DNA from: Geminocystis sp. NIES-3709
Lineage (GTDB): Bacteria > Cyanobacteriota > Cyanobacteriia > Cyanobacteriales > Cyanobacteriaceae
Assembly (NCBI RefSeq): GCF_001548115.1
Contig: NZ_AP014821.1
Span: 2,731,262 to 2,795,261 of the forward strand
Direction: 5' to 3'
Length of the DNA stretch: 64,000 nucleotides
The translations under genes were made by a program, and so were the position numbers. Numbering within the stretch: position 1 is the stretch's first letter; every line of letters starts with the position of its first letter. Below the pieces are notes generated by a model. That model did not search any database, was not told the origin of the DNA, and worked only from the letters and a program-made list of their open reading frames with translations. Shown here in pieces: positions 35,244 through 44,570 of the stretch.

Positions 35244-36161
35244 TTAATCCCAATTTAAAGACTCTATTTCTCCCCAAATATGACCATTTTCAGGTACTTT
35301 TAACGGAAAATAATCTAATAAATTTTCTACTAAAGCGATGGGAGTTGAATCAGGATAATGAGTAGAAGCTAAACTAATAGATTTGATACCATTACTCTTT
35401 TTTTGCAATAAAATTGTGTATTGCCAATCATAATATTTAATTCTGGCATTTTGACAATTAAAACCTGATAATATTAGATGATAAATTAAATGTAATGGGG
35501 TAAAAATATTAGGGTGTCCAATCATTAAAGGACATAAAGAAGAAGGAACAGTAATAGCTAATATACCATCTTCTTTTAAATCCTTATATATTTTATCTAA
35601 AAAAATACCAATATTTCTTTGATGTTCTAAAACATGACTACACCAAATAGCATCAAATTTTTGTGGAAAAGAAACCTCTAAATAATCCCCAGCATAATCA
35701 GCTTTAAAATCTTCTGACATTTCTATGGTAGTTACATTTTTACCTAAAAAAGAAAATAGTCTTGCACTTGTACCATTACGAGAGCCAATATCTAAAATAT
35801 TATTAAATTCATATTCTGTAATTAATTTTGCTAACCCTAAATGACCATATAATAGTTTTTCTTCAAAAAAATCTTGATTATTTTTTACTGTAATAAAAGT
35901 ATAAGGATAATTATTAAATGGTGTAATTTTTACTTCAAAATTAGATATTTTTTTAATAAAATTTCTTGAGTCTTTAACCTCAATTTCAGAACGAAAATTA
36001 GTACCCAATCTATCAAGAATAGTTTGTTGTTGTTGACGGATTTTTTCTAAGTCTGTTGATAGTTTTTCAAGCTCTTTATTACGAAATACTAAAAAGGAAA
36101 GATAAGGAATTTTTACATTTAATAAAAATTGGTCTATTTTATCTTTAAGTAATTGTTTCAT
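35244..36161 (-). CDS. SAM-dependent methyltransferase with N-terminal coiled coil
   Basis: 305 residues. Residues about 22-55 are a coiled coil (ELEKLSTDLEKIRQQQQTIL). The methyltransferase core begins near 105: FNNILDIGSRNGTSARLFSF is the SAM loop, then IEMSEDFKADY, FDAIWCSHVLEHQRNIGIFL and LKEDGILAITVPSSLCPLM. This is the Methyltransf_11/12 type frequent in glycan clusters. It is flanked by direct partial repeats of the MITE-like family and is oriented opposite to its neighbours, suggesting a mobile cassette. The substrate is unknown. Confidence 0.86.
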   Translation of the reverse strand: MKQLLKDKIDQFLLNVKIPYLSFLVFRNKELEKLSTDLEKIRQQQQTILDRLGTNFRSEIEVKDSRNFIKKISNFEVKITPFNNYPYTFITVKNNQDFFEEKLLYGHLGLAKLITEYEFNNILDIGSRNGTSARLFSFLGKNVTTIEMSEDFKADYAGDYLEVSFPQKFDAIWCSHVLEHQRNIGIFLDKIYKDLKEDGILAITVPSSLCPLMIGHPNIFTPLHLIYHLILSGFNCQNARIKYYDWQYTILLQKKSNGIKSISLASTHYPDSTPIALVENLLDYFPLKVPENGHIWGEIESLNWD

Positions 36162-36199
36162 TGTGGTTAAATTTATTACTAAACCATTGATATTATATT

Positions 36200-36424
36200 A
36201 GGTATTAGGTGTTAGATATTAGGTATTAGGTAAAATAATGAAAACTCAAAGTTTTGAGACTTTTTTTAAATATAAAACATACAAACTTGTTTGAAAGAAA
36301 ATAAGGTTAAAAATGTTGAGTTTTTGAGTAATAATTGCTAAAACTGTACACTTTTTTGTGAATGTAATGTTTTTAAACCCTCGATTTTAGTAGTCTTCTG
36401 ACTCCCAACAGCAAACCCTATTTA
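36200..36424 (-). mobile_element. MITE-like element B, inverted relative to element A
   Basis: The complement starts TAAATAGGGTTTGCTGTTGG and then follows element A for about 120 bases, including GGGTTTAAAAACATTACATT and CAGTTTTAGCAATTATTA. The far end is less alike and runs into tandem TATTAGGT units (36198-36236); the second terminal repeat is not recognisable. It lies directly before recQ (start 36426), so the recQ upstream region is made of this repeat. Confidence 0.65.
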
Positions 36425-36425
36425 G

Positions 36426-37874
36426 ATGATGGATAAAATACAACAACTAAGAAATACTCTTAAACACTATTGGGGTTACGATAATTTTCGATACCCTCAA
36501 GAAGAAATCATGATGGCTATTTTGTCAGGAAAAGATTGTTTAATTGTTATGCCAACAGGAGGAGGCAAGTCAATTTGTTTTCAGTTACCTGCTTTATTAC
36601 AAGAGGGTTTAACTATAGTTATTTCTCCTTTAGTGGCTTTGATGGAAAATCAAGTACAAGAGTTGCGAGAAAAAAATTTACCCGCAGGTATTTTACATAG
36701 TGAGGTGAGTAAGTTCGATCGAAAAAATACTCTTTTTGCCTTAAAATCAGAAAAATTAAGATTACTTTATCTGTCTCCAGAAACTTTACTTTCACCATCT
36801 ATCTGGGAAATAATTAGCATTCGGGAAATTAAAATTAATAGTTTAATCTTAGATGAAGCTCACTGTTTAGCACAATGGGGGGAGTCTTTTCGTCCAGCTT
36901 ATCGACGTTTAGGCACGATTCGTTCATGCTTACTTAATTATAAACCATCAAGTACCAAAATCCCGATCGCATCTTTTACTGCCACTGCCGATATAAATAC
37001 TCAAAAAACTATCATTGAATCCTTACAGTTAATCAATCCTCAAAAATTTTTGATTAGTCCTTACCGTGATAACTTAAAGATAGAGGTAAAAACAATTTGG
37101 ACACCAAAAGGAAGAAAACAAGAGTTAATTAAATATATCCAAAGAAAAAAGAAAGAAAGTGGCTTAATTTATGTACGCACCAGAAAAGATAGCGAAGAAT
37201 TAGCTCATTTATTAAATGAAGCGGGTTATCCAAATCAACCCTATCACGGAGGATTAGGTAGCAACATCCGCAGAAAAATAGAATCTGATTGGCTAAAGGA
37301 AACAATAAAATTTGTAGTTTGTACTTGTGCCTTTGGTATGGGAATAAATAAAAGCAATCTTAGATGGATTTTTCATTACCAAGCTCCATTATTGTTGTCG
37401 GAGTATATTCAAGAAATAGGAAGGGGTGGCAGAGACGGAAAACTAACGGAAGCAGTTACTCTGATTAGCGAAGCAAGTGGTTGGTTAAATCCCGAAGATA
37501 AGCAAAGGAGAGAGTATTTTTTAAACCAACAAATTAAACTTTATCAACAAGCAGAAGAATTTTTAAAGCAAATACCCATAAAAGGAAATATTGAAGAATT
37601 ATCGAGAAAATTTAACAATCCTAACTATCAACTATATTTATCTATTCTTAATAGTAGTGAACAATTGCAGTGGATTGATACTTCTCAATATCAGTTAACC
37701 CCAAAAAAAACCCATCAGTCAATACAATCTCTTATTAATCAACAAAAAAAATTAACTTACCAAACTCATCAATACCTAATTACGAAAACCTGCCGATGGC
37801 ATTTCTTGTTATCAGCTTTTGGCTTTTCTCCTTCGACAAATTTTCGTTGTGGTAGATGCGATAACTGTAAATAA
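36426..37874 (+). CDS. recQ: RecQ-family ATP-dependent DNA helicase (short form)
   Basis: 482 residues, 3'-5' DNA helicase of superfamily 2. Visible motifs: YPQEEIMMAIL (motif 0), Walker A MPTGGGKSICFQLP, motif Ia VISPLVALMENQV, Walker B LDEAHCLAQWGESFRP, motif III SFTATAD, GLIYVRTRKDSEELA, VCTCAFGMGINKSNLRW and QEIGRGGRDG. It ends with the zinc-binding cysteines (FRCGRCDNCK), so there is no winged-helix/HRDC tail; many cyanobacterial RecQ proteins are this short. Start ATGATG, either codon. Roles in recombination repair are general knowledge of the family. Confidence 0.9.
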   Translation: MMDKIQQLRNTLKHYWGYDNFRYPQEEIMMAILSGKDCLIVMPTGGGKSICFQLPALLQEGLTIVISPLVALMENQVQELREKNLPAGILHSEVSKFDRKNTLFALKSEKLRLLYLSPETLLSPSIWEIISIREIKINSLILDEAHCLAQWGESFRPAYRRLGTIRSCLLNYKPSSTKIPIASFTATADINTQKTIIESLQLINPQKFLISPYRDNLKIEVKTIWTPKGRKQELIKYIQRKKKESGLIYVRTRKDSEELAHLLNEAGYPNQPYHGGLGSNIRRKIESDWLKETIKFVVCTCAFGMGINKSNLRWIFHYQAPLLLSEYIQEIGRGGRDGKLTEAVTLISEASGWLNPEDKQRREYFLNQQIKLYQQAEEFLKQIPIKGNIEELSRKFNNPNYQLYLSILNSSEQLQWIDTSQYQLTPKKTHQSIQSLINQQKKLTYQTHQYLITKTCRWHFLLSAFGFSPSTNFRCGRCDNCK

Positions 37875-37883
37875 TTATTGAAA

Positions 37884-37915
37884 ATTATCAACTGTCAATT
37901 GTACATTGTTCATTG
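37884..37915 (-). repeat. Inverted copy of the 34-bp repeat at 35141
   Basis: ATTATCAACTGTCAATTGTA then CATTGTTCATTG, the complement of the sequence after the GldG-like gene with two changes. It sits 10 bases after the recQ stop. Confidence 0.6.
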
Positions 37916-37932
37916 TTGAAATTCCTGATTGC

Positions 37933-38391
37933 TTAAAGTGGTGCAACTTCGATCGTAATTTGAGCAGTTACTTCAGTGTGAAGTTTAATATCCGCTTGAT
38001 ATTTGCCAGTTTTTTTGATTTCGGGTAAAGTAATAGCTTGACGCTCAATTTCCAAACCAGCATTTTGTTTAATAATATCAACGACTTCTTGAGTGGTAAC
38101 AGTACCAAAAATAGCATCTTGTTCACCCACTTGTTTACGAATTACGAAATTATTGATAGTTTGTAAAGCAATTTTACGAGATTTAGCTTCTTCTAAAATA
38201 GCTAATAAACGTTGTCTTTCTTTTTCTCTTCTTTGGTCAACTTGGCGTAAAATACCTTCAGTTACTAACACGCCAAAGCCTTGGGGAACAAGATAATTAC
38301 GGGCGTAACCGGGTGCAACATCGACTAAGTCACCTCTTTTACCCAACTTATTAACATCTTTATTTAATAATAGCTGTAATTTTTTTGCCAT
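37933..38391 (-). CDS. rplI: 50S ribosomal protein L9
   Basis: 152 residues, normal length. It binds domain V of 23S rRNA near the L1 stalk. The N-terminal rRNA-binding domain shows LLNKDVNKLGKRGDLVDVAP and GYARNYLVPQGFGVLVTE, the family signature; a long central helix (EKERQRLLAILEEAKSRK) connects to the C-terminal domain starting near residue 80 and ending ITIEVAPL. Secure identification. Its promoter should lie in the region after 38391. Confidence 0.97.
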   Translation of the reverse strand: MAKKLQLLLNKDVNKLGKRGDLVDVAPGYARNYLVPQGFGVLVTEGILRQVDQRREKERQRLLAILEEAKSRKIALQTINNFVIRKQVGEQDAIFGTVTTQEVVDIIKQNAGLEIERQAITLPEIKKTGKYQADIKLHTEVTAQITIEVAPL

Positions 38392-38867
38392 ATCTACCTC
38401 TGTTTAATAGGGAATTTTTTATAATTAGCATATTTAGTCACAAACTATTATTATACCATAGGAAGATTAATTGGGAATTAGAAATTTTTTTCTAATAGCA
38501 AAGTGCATAATAACCAACAAATTCATTTAGATTTACTGATGAAGATGAGAGTACAAGAATATTTACTACAAAATCAAATGAAACTTCAAATACGTCTTGG
38601 CTTAAAACTAACTGAGTGAAACGTTAGAAAATTGTTGAAGAAGAGAAGAAGAGGAAATAAGGAGAAAAATAATAATAATAATTGATAAAAGTCTTAAATA
38701 AGAATGATATAGCGTTTTTTACAATTATGACGTACTTTTTTTATTGTCTCTTGCCTTTCAACGACAATCTTTGTAGCTCACCAAAACGGGAATTGCTATA
38801 AATTATTTTTAGTAAAAATAAATAAATCGTTATTAAAATATTGTTTGTTATAATGTACAAATAGAAT
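38392..38867. other. Intergenic region between rplI and a sensor kinase, with a MITE
   Basis: 476 bases. The MITE at 38708-38800 is listed separately. The rest is AT-rich with purine-rich GAAGAAGAGAAGAAGAGG at 38636-38653. A 26-codon ORF at 38539 has no support. No RNA gene seen. Confidence 0.5.
38708..38800 (+). mobile_element. MITE-like element, second member, 93 bp
   Basis: Left end TATAGCGTTTTTTACAATTA then TGACGTAC (38708-38735); right end GTAGCTCACCAAAACGGGAA then TTGCTATA (38773-38800). Both ends are 28 bases and share the outer TATAGC and inner TGAssTAC pattern with the element at 22317-22430. In opposite orientation the match to that copy extends into the middle (TATAGCAATTCCCGTT versus TATAGCAATTCTCGTT). 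No coding capacity. Confidence 0.65.
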
Positions 38868-39965
38868 TTATTGTAGAGATAAAGGAATTTTTACCGTAAA
38901 TTTTGTTCCTTCATTTTCTTTACTTTTAACTTCTATTTTTCCTCCATGTAATTCTACTGCTTTTTTGACAATAGATAAGCCTAAACCGTTACCCTTTATA
39001 CTTCCTACGTTACTTCCTCTCTCAAATAATGTAAATAATTTTGCTTGATAATCTTTTGGCATTCCAATGCCTTTATCTTCTATTTCTAAAATAAATTCTT
39101 TTTCTTCACAAAATAAATTCAATGTAATTCTACCACCATCAGGAGAGTATTTAATAGCATTAGATAGCAAGTTATTGAAAATATGATTAAGAATTTTTTG
39201 ATCCAAATATACTTGATAATTTTCTTGATTACTGTACAATTCTATGGTGTGATTTTCCGTTAAATTATTGTACTCATCTACCATGATACTGAGATATTCG
39301 ACAATATTAAATGTCTGAGGATAGAGAGTTATTTTTCCTTCTTCTGCCTTGCTGATTAATAATAAATCTTCAAGGGAATCTGTCATTTTCACTACCGCAG
39401 ATTTAATGAAATTAAAGTATCTTTCTTTTTTGTCTGGTGCAATACGATCGCCATAATCTCTAATTAATTCAGTATAACCGAGAATATTAGTTAAAGGAGT
39501 CCGTAAATCGTGAGAAGCGGTAGCTAAGGCTTGAGTTTTTATCTGATTAATTTTTTTTTCGGCACATAAATCGGCTTCTCTTTGTAAATCTTCTTGATAT
39601 TTTGCCCATGCCATAGTGATAGTGGTATTAACATCAACTATTTTATAAGGTTTAACTAAGTAACCATAAACAGGAGTTGATTTTGCTTTAACAAGGGTTT
39701 CTTTATCCCCATAGGCACTAAGATAAATAATGGGTACTTTATGTTGACTATAAATAATTTGTGCTGTACTAATACCATCCATTTTTCCCTTTAACATAAT
39801 ATCCATTAAGATTAAATCGGGATTGCTTTTATTTACCTTTTCAATGGCTTTTTCTCCTGAGTTAACCACACCACAAACTTGATAACCTAGTTTTTCTAAG
39901 TCGAGGGTAAGACTCTCGGCGGCGATTAATTCGTCTTCAACTATTAATATCTTTAGTTGTTTCAT
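38868..39965 (-). CDS. Hybrid response regulator / sensor histidine kinase
   Basis: 365 residues with the receiver first. Residues 1-120 are a REC domain (ILIVEDELIAAESLTLDLEK, phospho-acceptor Asp near 55 in LILMDIMLKGKMDG, Lys in GYLVKPYK). Then HisKA with His near 153 in ALATASHDLRTPLTNILGY, and HATPase with NNLLSNAIKYSPDGG, DKGIGMPKDY and GNGLGLSIVKKAVELHGG. No membrane segment. Receiver-first hybrids commonly receive a phosphate from another kinase; the large sensor kinase immediately upstream (40226-44359, same strand, 260 bases away) is a candidate partner, by position only. Confidence 0.93.
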   Translation of the reverse strand: MKQLKILIVEDELIAAESLTLDLEKLGYQVCGVVNSGEKAIEKVNKSNPDLILMDIMLKGKMDGISTAQIIYSQHKVPIIYLSAYGDKETLVKAKSTPVYGYLVKPYKIVDVNTTITMAWAKYQEDLQREADLCAEKKINQIKTQALATASHDLRTPLTNILGYTELIRDYGDRIAPDKKERYFNFIKSAVVKMTDSLEDLLLISKAEEGKITLYPQTFNIVEYLSIMVDEYNNLTENHTIELYSNQENYQVYLDQKILNHIFNNLLSNAIKYSPDGGRITLNLFCEEKEFILEIEDKGIGMPKDYQAKLFTLFERGSNVGSIKGNGLGLSIVKKAVELHGGKIEVKSKENEGTKFTVKIPLSLQ

Positions 39966-40225
39966 GTCGATTATATTAATTTAGGCAATGATAATGAGTA
40001 ATGGAGAAAAAGAAATGAGTAATTAAAATTCGTTGGTTTTTTATTTTATCCCAGTATTAAAGATGATTATTAAAATTTTAAAAAGTGTCCTCACTAGGGT
40101 GATAAGTTAATGCGACAAAAGTAGTCTTAAAGAGAAAAATCCTCTGATGTTATTTTTATCAATATCAAATTATTCCTTTGTAAACTATAGTTGTTAATTT
40201 CTCATTCCTAATTTTTAATTATTAT

Positions 40226-43200
40226 TTAAGGTGTAAAACTAATAATAAAACAAGTACCTTGATTATTAGCGTTAACTGTTATTTCTGCATCTAATTGTTG
40301 ACTTAATAATCTAACTAAGCGTAATCCTAGGGAGTTATTTTTTTCCCAATCTAAATTAGATGGTAATCCGATGCCATTGTCTATTACTTCTAATTTTATC
40401 GGTTCTTTATCTTTTGTGGTCAAATTTATTGTGACTTCTCCTTCTCTTTGGGGGAAAGCGTGTTTAAAGGCATTAGTAACTAATTCATTAATTAATAATC
40501 CTGCGGGGATAGCCGTTTCAATATTTAAATAACATTCTTGGAGATGGGTAATGGGTTTGATACCCGTATGGTAATGATTATAAGAAAGGAAAAGATTCGA
40601 CACAAGACGGTTAATATATTCGGCAAAATTGATCTCAGAAAGGTCATCGGATTGATATAATAATTCGTGAATCACTGCCATACTTTGAATTCGATTTTGA
40701 CTATCTTCAAAAAGGCTTTTGAGTTTTTCGTCTTCAATATAACTAGATTGTAAGTTGAGCAATCCAGAGATAACATAAAGATTGTTTTTGACTCGATGAT
40801 GAACTTCTTTTAGTAAAATTTCTTTTTCTTGTAAAGATTTAAACAGTTTTTCTTCTGCTAGATGTCTTTCTGTGACATCAGTGGAAATACCATCAATACT
40901 TATTGCTCTACCATATTCATCATATACTATGTGCGATCGTTCTCTAATCCAACGAGTATCTCCTGTAGATAGCTGAATTTTATATTCCAATTCCCAATTT
41001 TTGCCATATTCGTTTTGTAAAACCCCTAAATGATAATCTTCCATAATCTCTTGCCATGTATCTTCTACTAATTGACGATATTCTGGCACTACCATTTCTA
41101 ATAAAATACCACGATTGACTAATATATCCACTGGGGAATAACCATATAATATTTGACAAGCTGGATTTATATATCGCAAATTCAAGTCAGGTAGAGACAT
41201 TGACCAAACTACGTCTTGTAATGAACTAAGAACACTATTTAAACGCCCTTCACTTTTTTGTAACGATTCTTCGGCTTTTTTTCGATCGCTAATATCATTG
41301 ATTACAGCGATAAAGTAAGATGGATCAACAGATACCCAAACTACAGACATAGTAAGATTAATCCATAAAAATTTACCATTGGCACATCTTAAACGAATTT
41401 CTCGTTCAAAAGTAGCATTATTTCCTCCCAATAGACTAGATAAATCGGTGAGAGTAGGAGAAACATCATCGGAATGAATTAAGGAATGAAAATCCATATC
41501 AACTAAATTGTCCCGATTATAACCGACTAGCTGACTAAACTTATCATTAACCAAAACTAATTTACCCGGCAGACTAACTTGTAAAATACCGACGGCGGCT
41601 TGATGAAAAATACTACGAAAACGTTGCTCACTTAATTTTAATCGTAATTGTGCTAGTCTAACTTCTTCTATATCTTGTCCACAAGCAATGATACCAATTC
41701 CACGACCATGATTATCAGTAAAACGGTTAACATTCCATAATATTGTTCTTTCATTACCATCAGCAGTTAAAATTTTGTTTTCTAAGTTACGATAAACTTG
41801 TCCTTTTTTTAGGGTAAGGTTAAGTTTTTCTTTAAAAAACTCTCTCTCATGGGGAGGAATAAATAATAAGAAATAGTCTTCTCCTAATACGGAATCTCTG
41901 CGCCAACCAAAAACTTTTTCCGCCTCCTCATTCCATTCTACGATACGATATTCTTGATTAAGTACCAGTAAAATAGTACCTGCTGTTTGTACGAATGTTC
42001 TTAATTGCGTGGTAGTTTGTTCTAGTTCTTCTGTTCTATCTTTTACTCTGGTTTCCAATTCTTCGTTAAGACTGCGTAACTGGGATTCTGCTTGTTTAGC
42101 TAGGGTTATATCTCTAGCCACAGCGTAAATAATCCCTTCATCGTAGGGAAGGCTTTTCCATGCTAACCAGCGATATTGTCCATCATTTGTTAACCAGCGA
42201 TTTTCAAAGTTAACACTCGGAAAACCATTACTTAATTTTTCTAATTCTTGTTTGGTAATTTCTACATCATCAGGATGTACAAAAGATAGAATATTTTTGT
42301 TTACCATCTCAGACGCATTGTAACCTAAAGTAGTAAGAAAACTGGTATTCACCTGTTTAAATGAACCATCTACTCCTGCAATACAAAACATATCAAGAGA
42401 TAAATTAAAAAAGTAGTCTAATTGTCGTTGCGATTGAGTTCGATCGATGGCGGTAGCTAAAACATTAGCAACAGTTTGTAAAAAATTAATGTCTTCAGAA
42501 GAAAATTTGCGAGGATTTTGACTATAAATCCCCATTACACCAAAACAACCTTGTTGACTGGCAATATGAACTGTAGCGCCGCTAATAATACCACTATTAT
42601 GTAAAATAGGAGAGGGACTAAAGCGAGTTTCTACCAGTAAATCTTCTGTTATTACTGGATGAAGAACTTTTAATGTATATCCGGGCATCCAACGAGGTGA
42701 CGAGCCAATTTGAGCTAATCCTATCCATTCTTTTGCCCATCCTATTCCCGCTTTTAATACAAAGGAAGCTCGATTTGGTTGTAATTGTAATAAATCGCAA
42801 TATTCTACTTTAAGAGTTTCACTGACAATCTTAACGGTAGTATTAATTAGAGTATCTAAGTTATTACTAATTAATGCCGTATTCCCTAATGTCGCAATCG
42901 CTGTTTGATATTGTGCTACTTGTAGGGCTTTTTGGGCGTATTCTGACTGTTGTATTGCGATCGCAACTTGAGAGGCTAATTTTTGCAGTAATTCTAACTC
43001 ATCTTCTAGCCAGTGACGAGGTTGAAGGCAATTTTGGGCGGCTAATAACCCCCATAAACCATCATGAAAAATAATTGGTACAACTAGATTCGCCTGTATT
43101 TCTATTCCTAATAACAAGTCGAGATGACAAGGAGAAAGATTAGCTTCAAAAACGTTATCGACAGCTTGAATTCTACCGTTTAGATAGGGTTTAATAAAAT

Positions 43201-44359
43201 CTTTAGCAAAACAATGATCTTGTACTACTCGCCCTAAAATAGACGCTACTCCTTCAATAACTGATTCGGCAATAATGACTCCGTCTCCATCAGGATATAA
43301 TTGATAGACAATGACTCGATCGCAGGCTAAAAAATGTCTAACTTCATTTACCGTACTTTTTAAAATTTCTTCTAAATGTAAAGATTTGCGAATGCGTTGA
43401 CTTAATTGAGATAATAATTTTTCTTGTTCAACTTGTTTTTTTTCAACTTTAAAAGCAGTTTTTATTCTGTTTAATTCTCGTTGTTGTTGTCTTAAATATT
43501 CTTGTTGCCACGGCGGTGTTAATACTTTAATAAGACTGTTAGATGTTATTATACTAAGTCGATTGTAGATTTTAAAATAACAATTATTATCATTATCTTG
43601 ATAGTCACTACTATAATTGTTAATTAAACAAGAATTAATTACAGAATCAGGGAAATAATGATTAATTAATAGATTCGGATTTTGTTCTAAAAGACTACTT
43701 ATTAAAGTAATTTTTTCATGATCTTCTCGATAAGGTAATTCTTTTGTTTCTAATTGTCCGAGAGTTTCACCTTTCCAATCATGAGTAAGAATAGAACTAA
43801 TTATTGTGGAATAAGTAACAATTTTTAAGGAACAATTCTCCTCAAAAATAAATCCTTTAAGATGTTTATTCACATTTAGTTTGTGAATAGCTGAAGCTAA
43901 AGATAAATTACTTTTAACTAGAGTTAAATTAGGCTCAATAACTTCAGAAATAGATATACTGTGATAAAAAGATTCTGTGTTAAAATAACTGCAAATACTT
44001 TTATCTGATATAATTCCATTTAAGTTACCTCGATTATTTACACATCCATAAATTATATATTTTTTCTTATAAATATTTTGAGTTATCGTAAATAAATTAG
44101 GTAATTCTTTTTCTTGATAACAAGGAAAAGTTTCACAAAATTTTTTAGCCCTTAAAGAATAAACATTAATATTAGAGGCAACTATTTTGAGAATGGTTTG
44201 TGGAGAAATAACTCCCAAAGGTACTAAATCATCAACAACTATCAAATACTCATAACCCATCGCCATTTTTTTTACTACATCTTCAAAAGAAGTATCCGGC
44301 AAAATGAGAATAGGATGATAGTCAATAATGGAGAGATTTAATTCCTCATGGAAAACCAT
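40226..44359 (-). CDS. Large multisensor histidine kinase: CBS-GAF-GAF-PASx4-HisKA_2, likely cyanobacteriochrome
   Basis: 1377 residues from the ATG at 44359; an in-frame TTG at 44437 would add 26 unconserved residues. Order: N-terminal CBS-like motifs to about 250; coiled coil; GAF-1 at about 335-480 with CDRVIVYQLYPDGDGVIIAE, Asp-His-Cys-Phe at 381-384 and Cys411-His412 in SPCHLDLLLGIEIQANLVVP, the pattern of bilin-binding DXCF cyanobacteriochromes; GAF-2 (YCDLLQLQPNRASFVLKAG); four PAS domains (e.g. FFNLSLDMFCIAGVDGSFKQ, FRSIFHQAAVGILQVS); then HisKA_2 with His in LLKEVHHRVKNNLYVISGLL, and HATPase (NELVTNAFKHAF, DNGIGLPSNL). The probable input is light sensed through phycocyanobilin. The output partner may be the hybrid regulator downstream. 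Confidence 0.9.
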   Translation of the reverse strand: MVFHEELNLSIIDYHPILILPDTSFEDVVKKMAMGYEYLIVVDDLVPLGVISPQTILKIVASNINVYSLRAKKFCETFPCYQEKELPNLFTITQNIYKKKYIIYGCVNNRGNLNGIISDKSICSYFNTESFYHSISISEVIEPNLTLVKSNLSLASAIHKLNVNKHLKGFIFEENCSLKIVTYSTIISSILTHDWKGETLGQLETKELPYREDHEKITLISSLLEQNPNLLINHYFPDSVINSCLINNYSSDYQDNDNNCYFKIYNRLSIITSNSLIKVLTPPWQQEYLRQQQRELNRIKTAFKVEKKQVEQEKLLSQLSQRIRKSLHLEEILKSTVNEVRHFLACDRVIVYQLYPDGDGVIIAESVIEGVASILGRVVQDHCFAKDFIKPYLNGRIQAVDNVFEANLSPCHLDLLLGIEIQANLVVPIIFHDGLWGLLAAQNCLQPRHWLEDELELLQKLASQVAIAIQQSEYAQKALQVAQYQTAIATLGNTALISNNLDTLINTTVKIVSETLKVEYCDLLQLQPNRASFVLKAGIGWAKEWIGLAQIGSSPRWMPGYTLKVLHPVITEDLLVETRFSPSPILHNSGIISGATVHIASQQGCFGVMGIYSQNPRKFSSEDINFLQTVANVLATAIDRTQSQRQLDYFFNLSLDMFCIAGVDGSFKQVNTSFLTTLGYNASEMVNKNILSFVHPDDVEITKQELEKLSNGFPSVNFENRWLTNDGQYRWLAWKSLPYDEGIIYAVARDITLAKQAESQLRSLNEELETRVKDRTEELEQTTTQLRTFVQTAGTILLVLNQEYRIVEWNEEAEKVFGWRRDSVLGEDYFLLFIPPHEREFFKEKLNLTLKKGQVYRNLENKILTADGNERTILWNVNRFTDNHGRGIGIIACGQDIEEVRLAQLRLKLSEQRFRSIFHQAAVGILQVSLPGKLVLVNDKFSQLVGYNRDNLVDMDFHSLIHSDDVSPTLTDLSSLLGGNNATFEREIRLRCANGKFLWINLTMSVVWVSVDPSYFIAVINDISDRKKAEESLQKSEGRLNSVLSSLQDVVWSMSLPDLNLRYINPACQILYGYSPVDILVNRGILLEMVVPEYRQLVEDTWQEIMEDYHLGVLQNEYGKNWELEYKIQLSTGDTRWIRERSHIVYDEYGRAISIDGISTDVTERHLAEEKLFKSLQEKEILLKEVHHRVKNNLYVISGLLNLQSSYIEDEKLKSLFEDSQNRIQSMAVIHELLYQSDDLSEINFAEYINRLVSNLFLSYNHYHTGIKPITHLQECYLNIETAIPAGLLINELVTNAFKHAFPQREGEVTINLTTKDKEPIKLEVIDNGIGLPSNLDWEKNNSLGLRLVRLLSQQLDAEITVNANNQGTCFIISFTP

Positions 44360-44570
44360 AATTAAGTATTTAACAATTGAATAAAGGATAATTGTCAATA
44401 GTTTTATTATAACTCTCAATCCTAAAGGATTATTCAATTACGAAGTGGCTCACTTGCGATCGAAGGTTGTGAGATAAATTATACTAATAAAAAGTTCTTT
44501 TATGGGACGTAGCATTGACATGATGAAGTGGTACGATCACGATCGAGAGGTCTAAAAAAGGTAACAAATT

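Noticed and set aside
36198-36236. TATTAGGT tandem units considered as a CRISPR-like array
   Set aside because: Units are 8 bases without spacers; they belong to the end of a MITE-like copy.
38539-38619. 26-codon ORF (MKMRVQEYLLQNQ...)
   Set aside because: Too short, no family match, no good ribosome-binding site; probably chance.
40226-44359. Reading the large sensor kinase as a bacteriophytochrome
   Set aside because: The GAF is not followed by a PHY domain and there is no N-terminal PAS knot; a cyanobacteriochrome-type GAF fits better.
44502-44555. 17-codon ORF before the DUF29 gene
   Set aside because: Very short and lacks any supporting motif; treated as leader sequence.
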